Below are positions 1 to 6,479 of a stretch of DNA of 12,090 bases, in pieces (position 1 is the stretch's first letter; every line of letters begins with the position of its first letter). Below the pieces are notes generated by a model that was given only the letters and a program-made list of their open reading frames with translations, did not search any database and was not told where the DNA came from. A program made the translations under genes and the position numbers. This DNA comes from an uncultured Eubacteriales bacterium (GTDB lineage Bacteria > Bacillota > Clostridia > Oscillospirales > QAMX01), in the NCBI GenBank assembly GCA_900551265.1, contig URVL01000064.1, forward strand, positions 1-12,090. Direction: 5' to 3'.

Positions 1-1
1 T

Positions 2-2155
2 GAGTTTTCCGGCTGTGATGATTATACGGAAGCACGAGAGCGCACCATGGCGTACCGTATCCTTTCTGCACATAACAGCGGTACAAAGGACAAGCTTCGT
101 ATTAAATTTGACGCTTTGGCATCACATGATATTACATATGTCGGCATTATTCAGACCGCTCGCGCATCGGGATTGAAAAGTTTTCCTGTGCCGTATGTTT
201 TAACAAACTGTCATAACAGCCTTTGTGCCGTTGGCGGAACCATTAATGAAGACGATCACCGTTATGGACTTTCCGCGGCCCGCAGGTATGGCGGGATCTT
301 CGTCCCAGCGCATCAGTCGGTTATTCATCAGTATATGCGCGAATGCTTTGCAGGATGTGGGAAAATGATCCTGGGGTCTGACAGTCATACGCGATACGGC
401 GCGCTCGGCACACTCGCAATTGGCGAGGGCGGGCCTGAGCTTGTCAAACAGATATTGGGCAAGACCTATGATATCGACAGGCCCGAGGTGATAGCCGTTC
501 ATCTAACCGGAAAACCGCGTCCCGGTGTTGGCCCGCAGGACGTGGCGTTAACAATTATAGGTGAAGTGTTTAGCTCCGGCTTTGTAAAAAATCGAATCGT
601 CGAGTTTATCGGTGACGGCATTGCTAATCTTTCTGTCGACTATCGCATTGGCATTGACGTTATGACAACGGAATCGGCGTGCCTTTCTTCCATTTGGATG
701 ACGGATGAACGCGTGCATGACTGGCTGGCGGTTCACGGACGTGGCGATGACTATGCGCGGCTTGCTCCGGAGGAGGGCGCACTTTACGACGGCGCGGTAG
801 AAATTGACCTTTCCAAGGTAGAGAGCATGATTGCACTGCCGTTCCATCCATCGAATGTATATACCATTAAGACGTTAAACGAGACTTTAGACGATATTTT
901 AGCAAAGGTGGAAGCAGATGGCGCAAAAATGCTGCCGGAGGGTGTTCACTTTACGTTAAGGGATAAAGTACGTGGCGGACGCCTGTATGCACAACAGGGC
1001 ATCATAGCCGGCTGTGCCGGCGGTGGTTTTGAAAACCTGATGTATACGGCGGCTGCTCTTGAAGGGCACAATATTGGATGCGGTGATTTTGATATGAGTA
1101 TCTATCCGGCCAGCCAGCCGGTATTTCTGGAACTCATTCGCAATGGCGCAATGGCAAAGATCATGGCTGCCGGTGCCGCCTGCAAAACAGCATTCTGTGG
1201 GCCATGCTTTGGCGCGGGAGATACGCCGCCGAACAACGGTTTCAGTATCCGGCATACGACCCGTAACTTCCCGAACCGTGAAGGTTCCAAGCCTGGGGCG
1301 GGACAGATTGCATCTGTTGCATTGATGGATGCACGTTCCATTGCGGCGTCTGCGCTTGCAGGCGGCGCCATTACACCGGCAACGGAGCTGGGCATCGGAG
1401 AATATGAAGGGGTGTACCACTACGACGATGCTCCGTATCGTGCCAGAGTGTATAACGGTTATGGAAAGCCGGATACCTCTGCCGAGCTGGTGCTTGGCCC
1501 AAACATTACGGATTGGCCAGAGCAGCCGGCTCTTCCGGAGAATCTGCTTATGCGCATGGTATCTGTGATTTCCGATCCGGTTACGACGACAGACGAGCTG
1601 ATTCCTTCGGGTGAGACATCCTCCTATCGTTCCAATCCACGTGGCCTTGCAGAATTTACACTGTCACGGAAGGACCCGGGTTATGTCGCACGTGCAAAAG
1701 AGGTTGCTGCAATGAGCCATGCCGATGCCGCGGCGGTACTGCGCGCTGCCGGACTTTCCGATGAAAACTTTGGTGTCGGCAGTTGTATTTATGCGGTACG
1801 TCCCGGCGACGGTTCTGCGCGGGAGCAGGCCGCATCCTGCCAAAGAGTTCTGGGGGGATGTGCAAATATCGCATATGAGTATGCCACGCGTCGGTACCGC
1901 GCGAATCTGATGAACTGGGGTATGCTTCCATTTACCTTTGCGGGAGATGGGCCGGAGACATTTACGGTTGGACAGTATGTTTATGTACCACATATTCGTG
2001 AGGTCTTGCAGCAGGGACTTACGGACGTGGAAGCAGTGCTTATTGATGGTGACAAAACAGTTCCCATCGCACTTGCTCTTCCGGAATTTACTGCGGAGGA
2101 ACGCGATATTCTGCTTGCCGGTTGTTTGATCAACTATTACGCAGAACGCCTATGA
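2..2155 (+). CDS. Aconitase-family hydratase, 5' end outside window
   Basis: This is a large [4Fe-4S] dehydratase of the aconitase superfamily; its exact substrate cannot be read from the sequence. Counting from the ATG at 47 (702 residues), the aconitase signature GSDSHT lies at residues 110-115. Candidate cluster cysteines are Cys323 (AGCAGGG) and Cys384/Cys387 (CGPC). [10 protein letters not shown] segment resembles the substrate-binding NRNFxGR motif of aconitases. The frame stays open from base 2 to that ATG with no ATG, GTG or TTG and no good ribosome binding site, so 47 is probably an internal methionine and the true start lies upstream of the window. From memory, clostridial homologues are somewhat longer at the N-terminus. 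The stop overlaps the ruvX start by four bases (ATGA), implying co-transcription and translational coupling. It could act on a citrate- or isopropylmalate-like acid, but the family assignment is all I can support. Confidence 0.88.
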   Translation, partial: EFSGCDDYTEARERTMAYRILSAHNSGTKDKLRIKFDALASHDITYVGIIQTARASGLKSFPVPYVLTNCHNSLCAVGGTINEDDHRYGLSAARRYGGIFVPAHQSVIHQYMRECFAGCGKMILGSDSHTRYGALGTLAIGEGGPELVKQILGKTYDIDRPEVIAVHLTGKPRPGVGPQDVALTIIGEVFSSGFVKNRIVEFIGDGIANLSVDYRIGIDVMTTESACLSSIWMTDERVHDWLAVHGRGDDYARLAPEEGALYDGAVEIDLSKVESMIALPFHPSNVYTIKTLNETLDDILAKVEADGAKMLPEGVHFTLRDKVRGGRLYAQQGIIAGCAGGGFENLMYTAAALEGHNIGCGDFDMSIYPASQPVFLELIRNGAMAKIMAAGAACKTAFCGPCFGAGDTPPNNGFSIRHTTRNFPNREGSKPGAGQIASVALMDARSIAASALAGGAITPATELGIGEYEGVYHYDDAPYRARVYNGYGKPDTSAELVLGPNITDWPEQPALPENLLMRMVSVISDPVTTTDELIPSGETSSYRSNPRGLAEFTLSRKDPGYVARAKEVAAMSHADAAAVLRAAGLSDENFGVGSCIYAVRPGDGSAREQAASCQRVLGGCANIAYEYATRRYRANLMNWGMLPFTFAGDGPETFTVGQYVYVPHIREVLQQGLTDVEAVLIDGDKTVPIALALPEFTAEERDILLAGCLINYYAERL

Positions 2156-2571
2156 GAATTATGGCTGTTGATTACGGCGATGCCCACACCGGCATCGCCG
2201 TATCTGACCCGACAGGGTTTATTCCCGGGTATACCGGCGTGATTGATATGCATGATCCGGCTCGTTGCGCGGACCTGGTTGCTGCGGCAGCGCGTGAACA
2301 CGGTGTCGACCGCATTGTTGTAGGCCGTCCGCTCAATATGAACGGTACTTCCGGCGACCGTATCGCAAAAACAGAAAAATTTGCTGCACTTTTGCGTGAA
2401 CGCGTCGATATGGAAGTTGTCTTTTGGGATGAACGCCTGACGTCTGTCGATGCAAACCGTATTTTGTCTGATGCCGGAAAAAAACGAAAAAAACAAAAAC
2501 GTCTGGTGGACGCCGTGGCGGCCTCCTTAATCCTCCAAAGTTATTTGGACTTTTCTGCACGGCGGGAATGA
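2152..2571 (+). CDS. ruvX: RuvX/YqgF pre-16S rRNA nuclease, RNase H-like fold
   Basis: This 139-residue protein is a YqgF/RuvX nuclease, a family that processes the 5' end of 16S rRNA and was once annotated as a putative Holliday junction resolvase. Visible motifs are the first acidic strand [14 protein letters not shown] with Asp7, the loop [13 protein letters not shown] (residues 56-68), DERLTS with Asp93/Glu94, and VDAVAA with Asp120. The acidic residues expected for metal binding are all present. Position 12 is His where the family usually has Arg. I chose the ATG at 2152 because it gives the family N-terminus MRIMAVDYG and overlaps the upstream stop; a longer open frame from 2122 adds ten residues inside the hydratase gene. 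No strong ribosome binding site is visible, which fits coupling to the upstream gene. Two seven-adenine runs lie at 2478-2484 and 2487-2493. The 3' end overlaps the convergent TauE-type gene by 31 bases. Confidence 0.93.
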   Translation: MRIMAVDYGDAHTGIAVSDPTGFIPGYTGVIDMHDPARCADLVAAAAREHGVDRIVVGRPLNMNGTSGDRIAKTEKFAALLRERVDMEVVFWDERLTSVDANRILSDAGKKRKKQKRLVDAVAASLILQSYLDFSARRE

Positions 2572-2960
2572 CCGCCCGGTTTTTCTCCGGATGACTGCGC
2601 TTTATTGAAAAGTTCCCGGATGCCTACGTATAACAGTATGCCGCCAAAAAGCCTTTTTATGATATTGGTATCTATATGGGGAGCAAGCCAGGAAGCAAGT
2701 GCCGCCGTTATGGTACCGGCAATGACGGCGGGCCAGAATACGGTCCAGTCAATGCGCCCGCCTTTTGCGTGAAAGAAAAGTGAGGCGCCCGCCGTTGGGA
2801 GAAAGTAACTCAGATTAATTGCCTGTGCCGCACTCTGCGCGGAACCGCAGAACAAAACGAGTATCAGAATTAGGAGAGTGCCGCCGCCGATTCCGTAACC
2901 TGAGAGAATACCGGTTGCGGCGGCAATGAAAAAAGCGGGAAGCCAGCTAAGCGTCGGCAT
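2541..2960 (-). CDS. Half-size TauE/SafE permease, second of a pair
   Basis: This is a 139-residue hydrophobic protein of the TauE/SafE (DUF81) anion exporter family. It begins MPTLSWLPAFF and carries the family's glycine signature in GILSGYGIGGGTLL. About four membrane segments follow, then a charged tail (residues ~115-139) rich in Ser, Lys, Arg and Glu. Full members have roughly 240-260 residues made of two such halves, so this covers one repeat. I chose the ATG at 2960 because it overlaps the stop of the upstream gene as TAATG; a longer frame to 3026 would run deep into that gene. The two halves probably assemble as a heterodimer acting like one full transporter in the cytoplasmic membrane, which is inference. 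The substrate is unknown; family members move sulfite, sulfoacetate or other small anions. The 3' end overlaps ruvX by 31 bases. Confidence 0.82.
   Translation of the reverse strand: MPTLSWLPAFFIAAATGILSGYGIGGGTLLILILVLFCGSAQSAAQAINLSYFLPTAGASLFFHAKGGRIDWTVFWPAVIAGTITAALASWLAPHIDTNIIKRLFGGILLYVGIRELFNKAQSSGEKPGGHSRRAEKSK
2561..2584 (+). terminator. Weak intrinsic terminator of ruvX
   Basis: GGCGG (2561-2565) pairs with CCGCC (2572-2576) around a six-base loop, and a five-T run begins at 2580. The stem is only five pairs and the T-run starts three bases after it, so this is a modest terminator at best. It straddles the ruvX stop codon and lies inside the 3' end of the opposing gene. Confidence 0.4.
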
Positions 2961-3322
2961 TACAGTAAAAACACCATCTTTATACCAGCGTAAATAATAA
3001 ACGCGCCTAATATCCGCCGTAGCCATACGGCGGAAAATTTTTCAAACGTTAGTCCGGCGATTATGCCGCCGGCAAGTCCGCCCGCCAAATAGGGGAGCAG
3101 AGACCAGAATCCAATATTCTCGCGTGAAAGATACCGCACGGCGGATACGATGCACATGGGAAGAATAATGGCGACGGAAGTGGGGAGCGCACGGTGCGCC
3201 TCGAGTTTTACGGCGCGTATCAGCAGCGGCACTAAAATGAGACCGCCGCCTGCGCCGAACAGGCCGTTAATGATACCGGTAAGCGCTCCGGAAAGTATGC
3301 AAAGCCAATTCTTTTTGATCAT
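2960..3322 (-). CDS. Half-size TauE/SafE permease, first of a pair
   Basis: This is a 120-residue integral membrane protein with the TauE/SafE signature GLFGAGGGLILVPLL near residues 20-34 and about four hydrophobic segments. Like its downstream partner it is half the usual family length, and the two are co-translated through a one-base TAATG overlap. The start at 3322 is the only ATG in a frame that closes at a stop 24 bases upstream. No clear ribosome binding site is visible in front of it. Its start codon lies only 25 bases from the divergent rlmH start, so its promoter must be very compact or lie within rlmH. Transport of a small organic or sulfur anion is likely from family knowledge; the actual substrate cannot be inferred. 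Confidence 0.82.
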   Translation of the reverse strand: MIKKNWLCILSGALTGIINGLFGAGGGLILVPLLIRAVKLEAHRALPTSVAIILPMCIVSAVRYLSRENIGFWSLLPYLAGGLAGGIIAGLTFEKFSAVWLRRILGAFIIYAGIKMVFLL

Positions 3323-3347
3323 AATAGTAGTAAGGCTGGGAGTCTAC

Positions 3348-3827
3348 ATGTTAAGCGTTAAGATTATCTGTATTGGAAAATTAAAAGAGCGCGAATATAC
3401 TTTGCTGTGCAGCGAATATTTAAAACGTCTTTCACGGTTTTGCCGTGCGGAAGTTTTGCAGTTGGAGGAGCAGCGTCTGCCGGAGCGGCCATCTGCGCTG
3501 CAGATTGCCGAAGCATTGCGGCGTGAGGCCGAAAAAGCGCGTATGGCGATTCCCCATGGCGCTTACACCGTTGCACTTTGTATTGAGGGACGCAGCATGA
3601 CGAGCGAAGCGTTTGCTGAAAAGCTGGAATCTGTTGCGCAAAAGACAGACAAGCTGTGTTTTCTGATCGGCGGCTCCCACGGACTGGACGATGCGCTGAA
3701 ACAGGAAGCTTCATTCAGGCTTTCCTTTTCCCAAATGACTTTTCCGCACCATTTGTTTCGTGTGATGCTGCTTGAACAGATATATCGCGCGTTTTCGATA
3801 AATAGCGGGTCGCAGTATCATAAATAG
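3348..3827 (+). CDS. rlmH: 23S rRNA pseudouridine-1915 N3-methyltransferase
   Basis: RlmH uses S-adenosylmethionine to methylate pseudouridine 1915 in helix 69 of 23S rRNA on assembled 70S ribosomes. The 159-residue product matches the family's usual length. It shows the SPOUT-fold (knotted) cofactor site FLIGGSHGLDDA (IGGSHG at residues 107-112) and the conserved C-terminus FPHHLFRVMLLEQIYRAFSI ending in QYHK; the usual ending is PYHK. I chose the ATG at 3348 because the protein then starts MLSVKIICIGKLKE, the family N-terminus, with GGGAG at 3338-3342 as ribosome binding site. A longer open frame from 3150 only reads antisense through the TauE gene. The stop codon abuts the last base of the convergent spoVAE gene with no spacer and no visible terminator. 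Confidence 0.96.
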   Translation: MLSVKIICIGKLKEREYTLLCSEYLKRLSRFCRAEVLQLEEQRLPERPSALQIAEALRREAEKARMAIPHGAYTVALCIEGRSMTSEAFAEKLESVAQKTDKLCFLIGGSHGLDDALKQEASFRLSFSQMTFPHHLFRVMLLEQIYRAFSINSGSQYHK

Positions 3828-4184
3828 TTACGATTTGTCTCCGGGTTTAAAAATCAAGGCGATGAGATAGCCAAAAAATACAGATGCACTGATCCCAACT
3901 GCTGCAGAACGTACGCCTCCCATTAAAACGCCGAGCAGGCCGTGAGATGCAACGGCTTCACGTACGCCGTCTGCGAGCAAATGCCCGAAGCCAATAATCG
4001 GCACGGTGGCTCCTGCCCCGGCCCAGGAAACGAGCGGCTCGTAGATGCCGATGCCCGTTAAAAGAATACCTGCCAAAACATAAATTACAAGAATTCTCGC
4101 CGGCGTCATTTTTGTTTTATCGATTAAAATTTGACCGATGGCGCAAAATGCGCCGCCGACTAAAAAGGCTTTTAGATAGATCAT
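3828..4184 (-). CDS. spoVAE: Stage V sporulation protein AE (SpoVAE)
   Basis: This 118-residue membrane protein matches SpoVAE, part of the SpoVA complex that moves dipicolinic acid and calcium into the developing forespore and out during germination. It shows about four hydrophobic segments and the characteristic stretch GAGATVPIIGFGHLLADGV. Length fits the family. The start ATG is preceded by GAGG (4191-4194), which overlaps the TGA of the spoVAD remnant (4193-4195), the spacing expected of a spoVAC-spoVAD-spoVAE operon. Here spoVAC is absent and spoVAD has lost its front half, with a terminator-like hairpin just upstream. The gene is therefore intact but appears to lack its normal promoter and partners. 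It could be expressed by read-through, or be on the way to decay while another spoVA operon exists elsewhere. Confidence 0.9.
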   Translation of the reverse strand: MIYLKAFLVGGAFCAIGQILIDKTKMTPARILVIYVLAGILLTGIGIYEPLVSWAGAGATVPIIGFGHLLADGVREAVASHGLLGVLMGGVRSAAVGISASVFFGYLIALIFKPGDKS

Positions 4185-4192
4185 AGTTTACC

Positions 4193-4588
4193 TCAGCGTG
4201 TTGAACAGATTTCAAGCAGGTGGCAAATCGACGGGATGCTTTCTCCCTGCTGTATGGCCAGTGGGCTCATCAGCGCGCCTGTTGCACAAAACAGAATACG
4301 GCGCCAGCGTCCAGCTAGCATACCGTTTAGAATGTGTCCGCAGAGAACAGACGCGCTGCATCCGCAGCCTGACCCCCCTGCGTGGGTATCCTGCTTCTCC
4401 GGGTTGAAAATGAGGCAGCCACAGTCACGATAGACATTTGAAATATTGATACCGTCGTTTGCAAAGGCATCGATTAAAATTTCGCGTCCTACTTCGCCTA
4501 AGTCGCCTGTCAGAATCAGATCGTAGTCGGAGGGTCCGGAGCGGGTATCTTTAAAGTATGCTGAAATTGTGTCATAGGCGGCAGGTGC
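4193..4588 (-). pseudogene. spoVAD: 5'-truncated spoVAD remnant (C-terminal 131 codons)
   Basis: Reading the minus strand from 4588 to the TGA at 4193 gives 131 residues that match the C-terminal part of SpoVAD, the dipicolinic-acid-binding protein of the SpoVA complex with a thiolase-like fold. It begins APAAYDTISAYF and contains DLILTGDLGEVGREIL, the cysteine-rich GGSGCGCSASV motif, and CATGALMSPLAIQQGESIPS. Full SpoVAD is about 330-340 residues, so roughly 60% is missing from the front. The frame is open a little further (to about 4630) but those codons do not look like SpoVAD and contain no ATG, GTG or TTG start; an in-frame TGA lies inside the hairpin. There are no internal stops or frameshifts, so the loss looks like one recent deletion rather than slow decay. 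Expression of this fragment is doubtful. Confidence 0.88.
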
Positions 4589-4600
4589 CGTACGGTTTTT

Positions 4601-4648
4601 TACACAACAAATCCCCGTCAGACTTAAAATTCAGGTCCGACGGGGATT
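4601..4648 (-). terminator. Hairpin terminator ending the GDPD unit
   Basis: The arms 4610-4619 and 4639-4648 pair perfectly over ten bases (AATCCCCGTC with GACGGGGATT). A one-base mismatch and three more pairs follow inside (4621-4623 with 4635-4637), leaving an 11-base loop. On the minus strand the stem is followed by a T-rich stretch (TTGTTGTGT); on the plus strand the flank is C-rich, so it fits termination of minus-strand transcripts. It sits 20 bases past the small peptide gene and about 20 bases before recognisable spoVAD codons. Confidence 0.72.
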
Positions 4649-4667
4649 CTTCACCTGCCTCAACGTA

Positions 4668-4769
4668 TCACATTTGAGGCTTCAAGGCAAAACAAATTGC
4701 TACGACAAGGCAAAGTACAATGCAGGCTATAAAAATAACAGCCTGCCGGGGTAATTTTTTCTTATTCAT
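4668..4769 (-). CDS. Small single-helix membrane peptide, 33 residues
   Basis: I do not recognise a family. The minus-strand frame from ATG at 4769 to TGA at 4668 encodes 33 residues. It has a basic start (MNKKKLPRQ), one hydrophobic stretch of about 19 residues (roughly 10-29) holding three cysteines, and a short tail ending KPQM. The shape is that of a small single-span membrane protein with the N-terminus inside by the positive-inside rule. A GAGGATA ribosome binding site precedes the ATG at good spacing. It starts 44 bases after the GDPD stop and is followed by the hairpin at 4610-4648, so it looks like the last gene of that transcription unit. A role as a partner of the GDPD enzyme or in the envelope is possible but unproven. 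Confidence 0.6.
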   Translation of the reverse strand: MNKKKLPRQAVIFIACIVLCLVVAICFALKPQM

Positions 4770-4813
4770 TCGGTATCCTCATTTTGTGCACTGTCCTGTG
4801 ACAGCGATTAGAC

Positions 4814-5794
4814 TTATTTGCTGGCGTCGGGAGTTTTTTCACCAGATGAAACGGACTCATAGTCAACACCAACATGTTCGGAGGCATTCTGCTGATCTGA
4901 CGGCATATCATCGTTAACTTTATCAGAGGAAGACGTTCCCTCAGAATCCGATTCCGGATCACCGTCAACAATGACGGCAGGAGGTAAAAAGCCTTCAAAA
5001 ATTTGAATATCAATTCCGGCATCAAAAAGCTGATAAAATACCTCCGCAGAGCGAATCGTCCATGCAACCGGTATTGCGTGCAGAAGCTTTACTGCCGCGC
5101 GATAGGAGAGATTGTCCATCTGCGTGTATTCATATGCGATGAAGTGTGGACGGGAAATAAAGTTAAAAAGCAAATACTGTAGGGGAAAGGCCTTAGCGCC
5201 GTTCCCGGTTTTCATTAAGCGGCAGGATAGCTGGCCACGAAAAAGATTTGGACGGGCACGCCTGATCCGGCTGAGTATCAGCGGGTTAAAGGACTCCACA
5301 CAGTAAGGTCCCTTATAATGATCAAGCAGCGCCAACGCCAGCTGGACAAGTGCTTTGTTATCAGATGTATGCTTGAATTCTACGATGAGCGGAACTTGTC
5401 CGGCAACAAGCGCCAATACATCGGAAAATAAAGGAATATGCTCGGTCGTACCGTTCAACGAGAACTTCTGTAACGCGGCGTAGTCATACTCCTCAATCTT
5501 CCCGTCGACACCGCAGACACGCGACAAGGTATCGTCATGAAAGACAACGACCTGATGATCCCGTGAAAGCGCAATGTCAAGCTCAATCCCATATCCTGAC
5601 GCAACAGCAAGCTGGAATGCACGAAGAGAATTCTCCGGCGCGCCTTCTTTCTGCCCATGTAATCCACGATGTGCAAACGCATGACCCAGAAAAGGCGCAG
5701 CCTGGGCGTTTGTGGCATCGGCAGGACAGATGAGCAGGAGCCAGAGCACAAAAAGCAGAATCAGGAAGAGAATGATGCTGATGCAAATCGTCAT
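4814..5794 (-). CDS. Membrane-anchored glycerophosphodiester phosphodiesterase
   Basis: This 326-residue GDPD-family enzyme would hydrolyse glycerophosphodiesters to glycerol-3-phosphate and an alcohol. Residues 1-22 form one hydrophobic anchor, placing the enzyme at the outer face of the cytoplasmic membrane. The TIM-barrel domain (about 38-275) shows the catalytic set: HRG at 42-44, PENS (Glu54), ELD at 71-73 (metal ligands), HDD at 86-88, Glu139 in IVEFK, and AWTIR near 244-248. Residues 278-326 form an acidic, Ser-rich, low-complexity tail that is not part of the usual domain. The usual C-terminal barrel strand (TD.P) reads QIFEGFLPP here, a mild departure. The start at 5794 has a G-rich ribosome binding site and lies 20 bases below a consensus promoter. 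A 33-residue membrane peptide gene follows 44 bases after the stop. Confidence 0.92.
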   Translation of the reverse strand: MTICISIILFLILLFVLWLLLICPADATNAQAAPFLGHAFAHRGLHGQKEGAPENSLRAFQLAVASGYGIELDIALSRDHQVVVFHDDTLSRVCGVDGKIEEYDYAALQKFSLNGTTEHIPLFSDVLALVAGQVPLIVEFKHTSDNKALVQLALALLDHYKGPYCVESFNPLILSRIRRARPNLFRGQLSCRLMKTGNGAKAFPLQYLLFNFISRPHFIAYEYTQMDNLSYRAAVKLLHAIPVAWTIRSAEVFYQLFDAGIDIQIFEGFLPPAVIVDGDPESDSEGTSSSDKVNDDMPSDQQNASEHVGVDYESVSSGEKTPDASK

Positions 5795-5814
5795 AAATGG
5801 ACACCCCGCCCTTG

Positions 5815-5843
5815 ATTATATGCTAATTAAACTTTTATGTCAA
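5815..5843 (-). promoter_or_regulatory. Consensus sigma-A promoter for the GDPD unit
   Basis: On the minus strand TTGACA (5843-5838) and TATAAT (5820-5815) are both perfect matches with a 17-base spacer. The predicted start of transcription lies about 15 bases before the GDPD start codon, leaving a very short leader with just the ribosome binding site. Confidence 0.9.
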
Positions 5844-5903
5844 GTAATGTGCGAAATATACAAAAAATCCTGTACAGCAAAGCGGGAAAGGGAATCTTGT
5901 CCG

Positions 5904-5932
5904 TTGCATATATACAGACATTGGAGTATAAT
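5904..5932 (+). promoter_or_regulatory. Sigma-A promoter for the DUF1934-argS unit
   Basis: TTGCAT (5904-5909) and TATAAT (5927-5932) are separated by 17 bases and precede the DUF1934 gene by about 58 bases. The -10 box is perfect and the -35 box matches four of six. It is divergent from the GDPD promoter, with 60 bases between the two -35 boxes. No T-box-type leader is present between this promoter and argS. Confidence 0.75.
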
Positions 5933-5990
5933 GTAAATGACTTTTTCTTGGCATAACGCCGGAATCCCCGGAAAAAGGCAGGTGTGTGCT

Positions 5991-6428
5991 ATGCGCAAGG
6001 ACGTTATTATTCAAATTAACGGCTATCCCAAATATGAGGATGTAGATGGCGAAGCCATAGAGCTAAAGACGGCCGGGCGTTTATATCGAAAAAATGGCAG
6101 TTATTACATTATGTATAAAGAAAGTGAACTGACCGGTATGGAAGGTATCACGACGACTCTCAAAATAGAAGATCAGCGCGTGACGCTGATGCGAAATGGG
6201 ATTTATCCAACACAGATGATTTTTGAGAAGGGTCAGCGCCATTTTGGCTTCTATCGTACCGAATTTGGCGCCCTGATGGTTGCCGTCTCTGCGCGTGATG
6301 TTCGTCACAGTATTACGGACTGCGGAGGCGACTTGTTGATTGACTATGCCATTGAGGTGGATCATGTATTGACTGGCGAAAACCTGTTTAAGATCCGGGT
6401 GACGGAAGCCGGCCCGGTGAAATCATAA
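5991..6428 (+). CDS. DUF1934 beta-barrel protein, YwiB-like
   Basis: This 145-residue protein matches the DUF1934 (YwiB) family, small calycin-like beta-barrel proteins of unknown function in Firmicutes. Typical features are the start MRKDVIIQINGYPKY, the central YYIMYKESELTGMEGITTTLKI, and the end YAIEVDHVLTGENLFKIRV. I chose the ATG at 5991 because an AGGCAGGTG ribosome binding site precedes it and the protein then starts at the family's usual point. The longer frame from 5937 begins within five bases of the -10 box and could not be translated from that promoter. It sits directly before argS, an association also seen in Bacillus, where ywiB neighbours argS. That suggests a long-standing shared transcript rather than a known shared function. 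Confidence 0.88.
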   Translation: MRKDVIIQINGYPKYEDVDGEAIELKTAGRLYRKNGSYYIMYKESELTGMEGITTTLKIEDQRVTLMRNGIYPTQMIFEKGQRHFGFYRTEFGALMVAVSARDVRHSITDCGGDLLIDYAIEVDHVLTGENLFKIRVTEAGPVKS

Positions 6429-6435
6429 TGTATAT

Positions 6436-6459
6436 ACCGGGAGTAAGCCGCCCGGTTTT
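6436..6459 (+). terminator. Small hairpin with T-run between DUF1934 and argS
   Basis: ACCGGG (6436-6441) pairs with CCCGGT (6451-6456) around a nine-base loop and is followed by a short T-run (6456-6459). It would be a weak, leaky terminator or attenuator in the 51-base gap before argS. The argS ribosome binding site GGAGG (6471-6475) follows closely. Confidence 0.4.
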
Positions 6460-6479
6460 GTTATCATATTGGAGGAAGT

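Noticed and set aside
2961..3026. Longer start for the second TauE half
   Set aside because: It would overlap the first half by 67 bases and add polar residues before the first helix; the TAATG start is the natural one.
3150..3347. N-terminal extension of rlmH by 66 residues
   Set aside because: The extension is antisense to the TauE gene and unlike any RlmH; the start at 3348 gives the family length and N-terminus.
4198..4433. Two plus-strand reading frames of 65-69 codons
   Set aside because: They are antisense to the spoVAD remnant, which matches a known protein residue by residue; the plus-strand products resemble nothing.
6429..6479. T-box riboswitch before argS
   Set aside because: The gap is 51 bases and lacks the T-box sequence and specifier stem; only a small hairpin is present.
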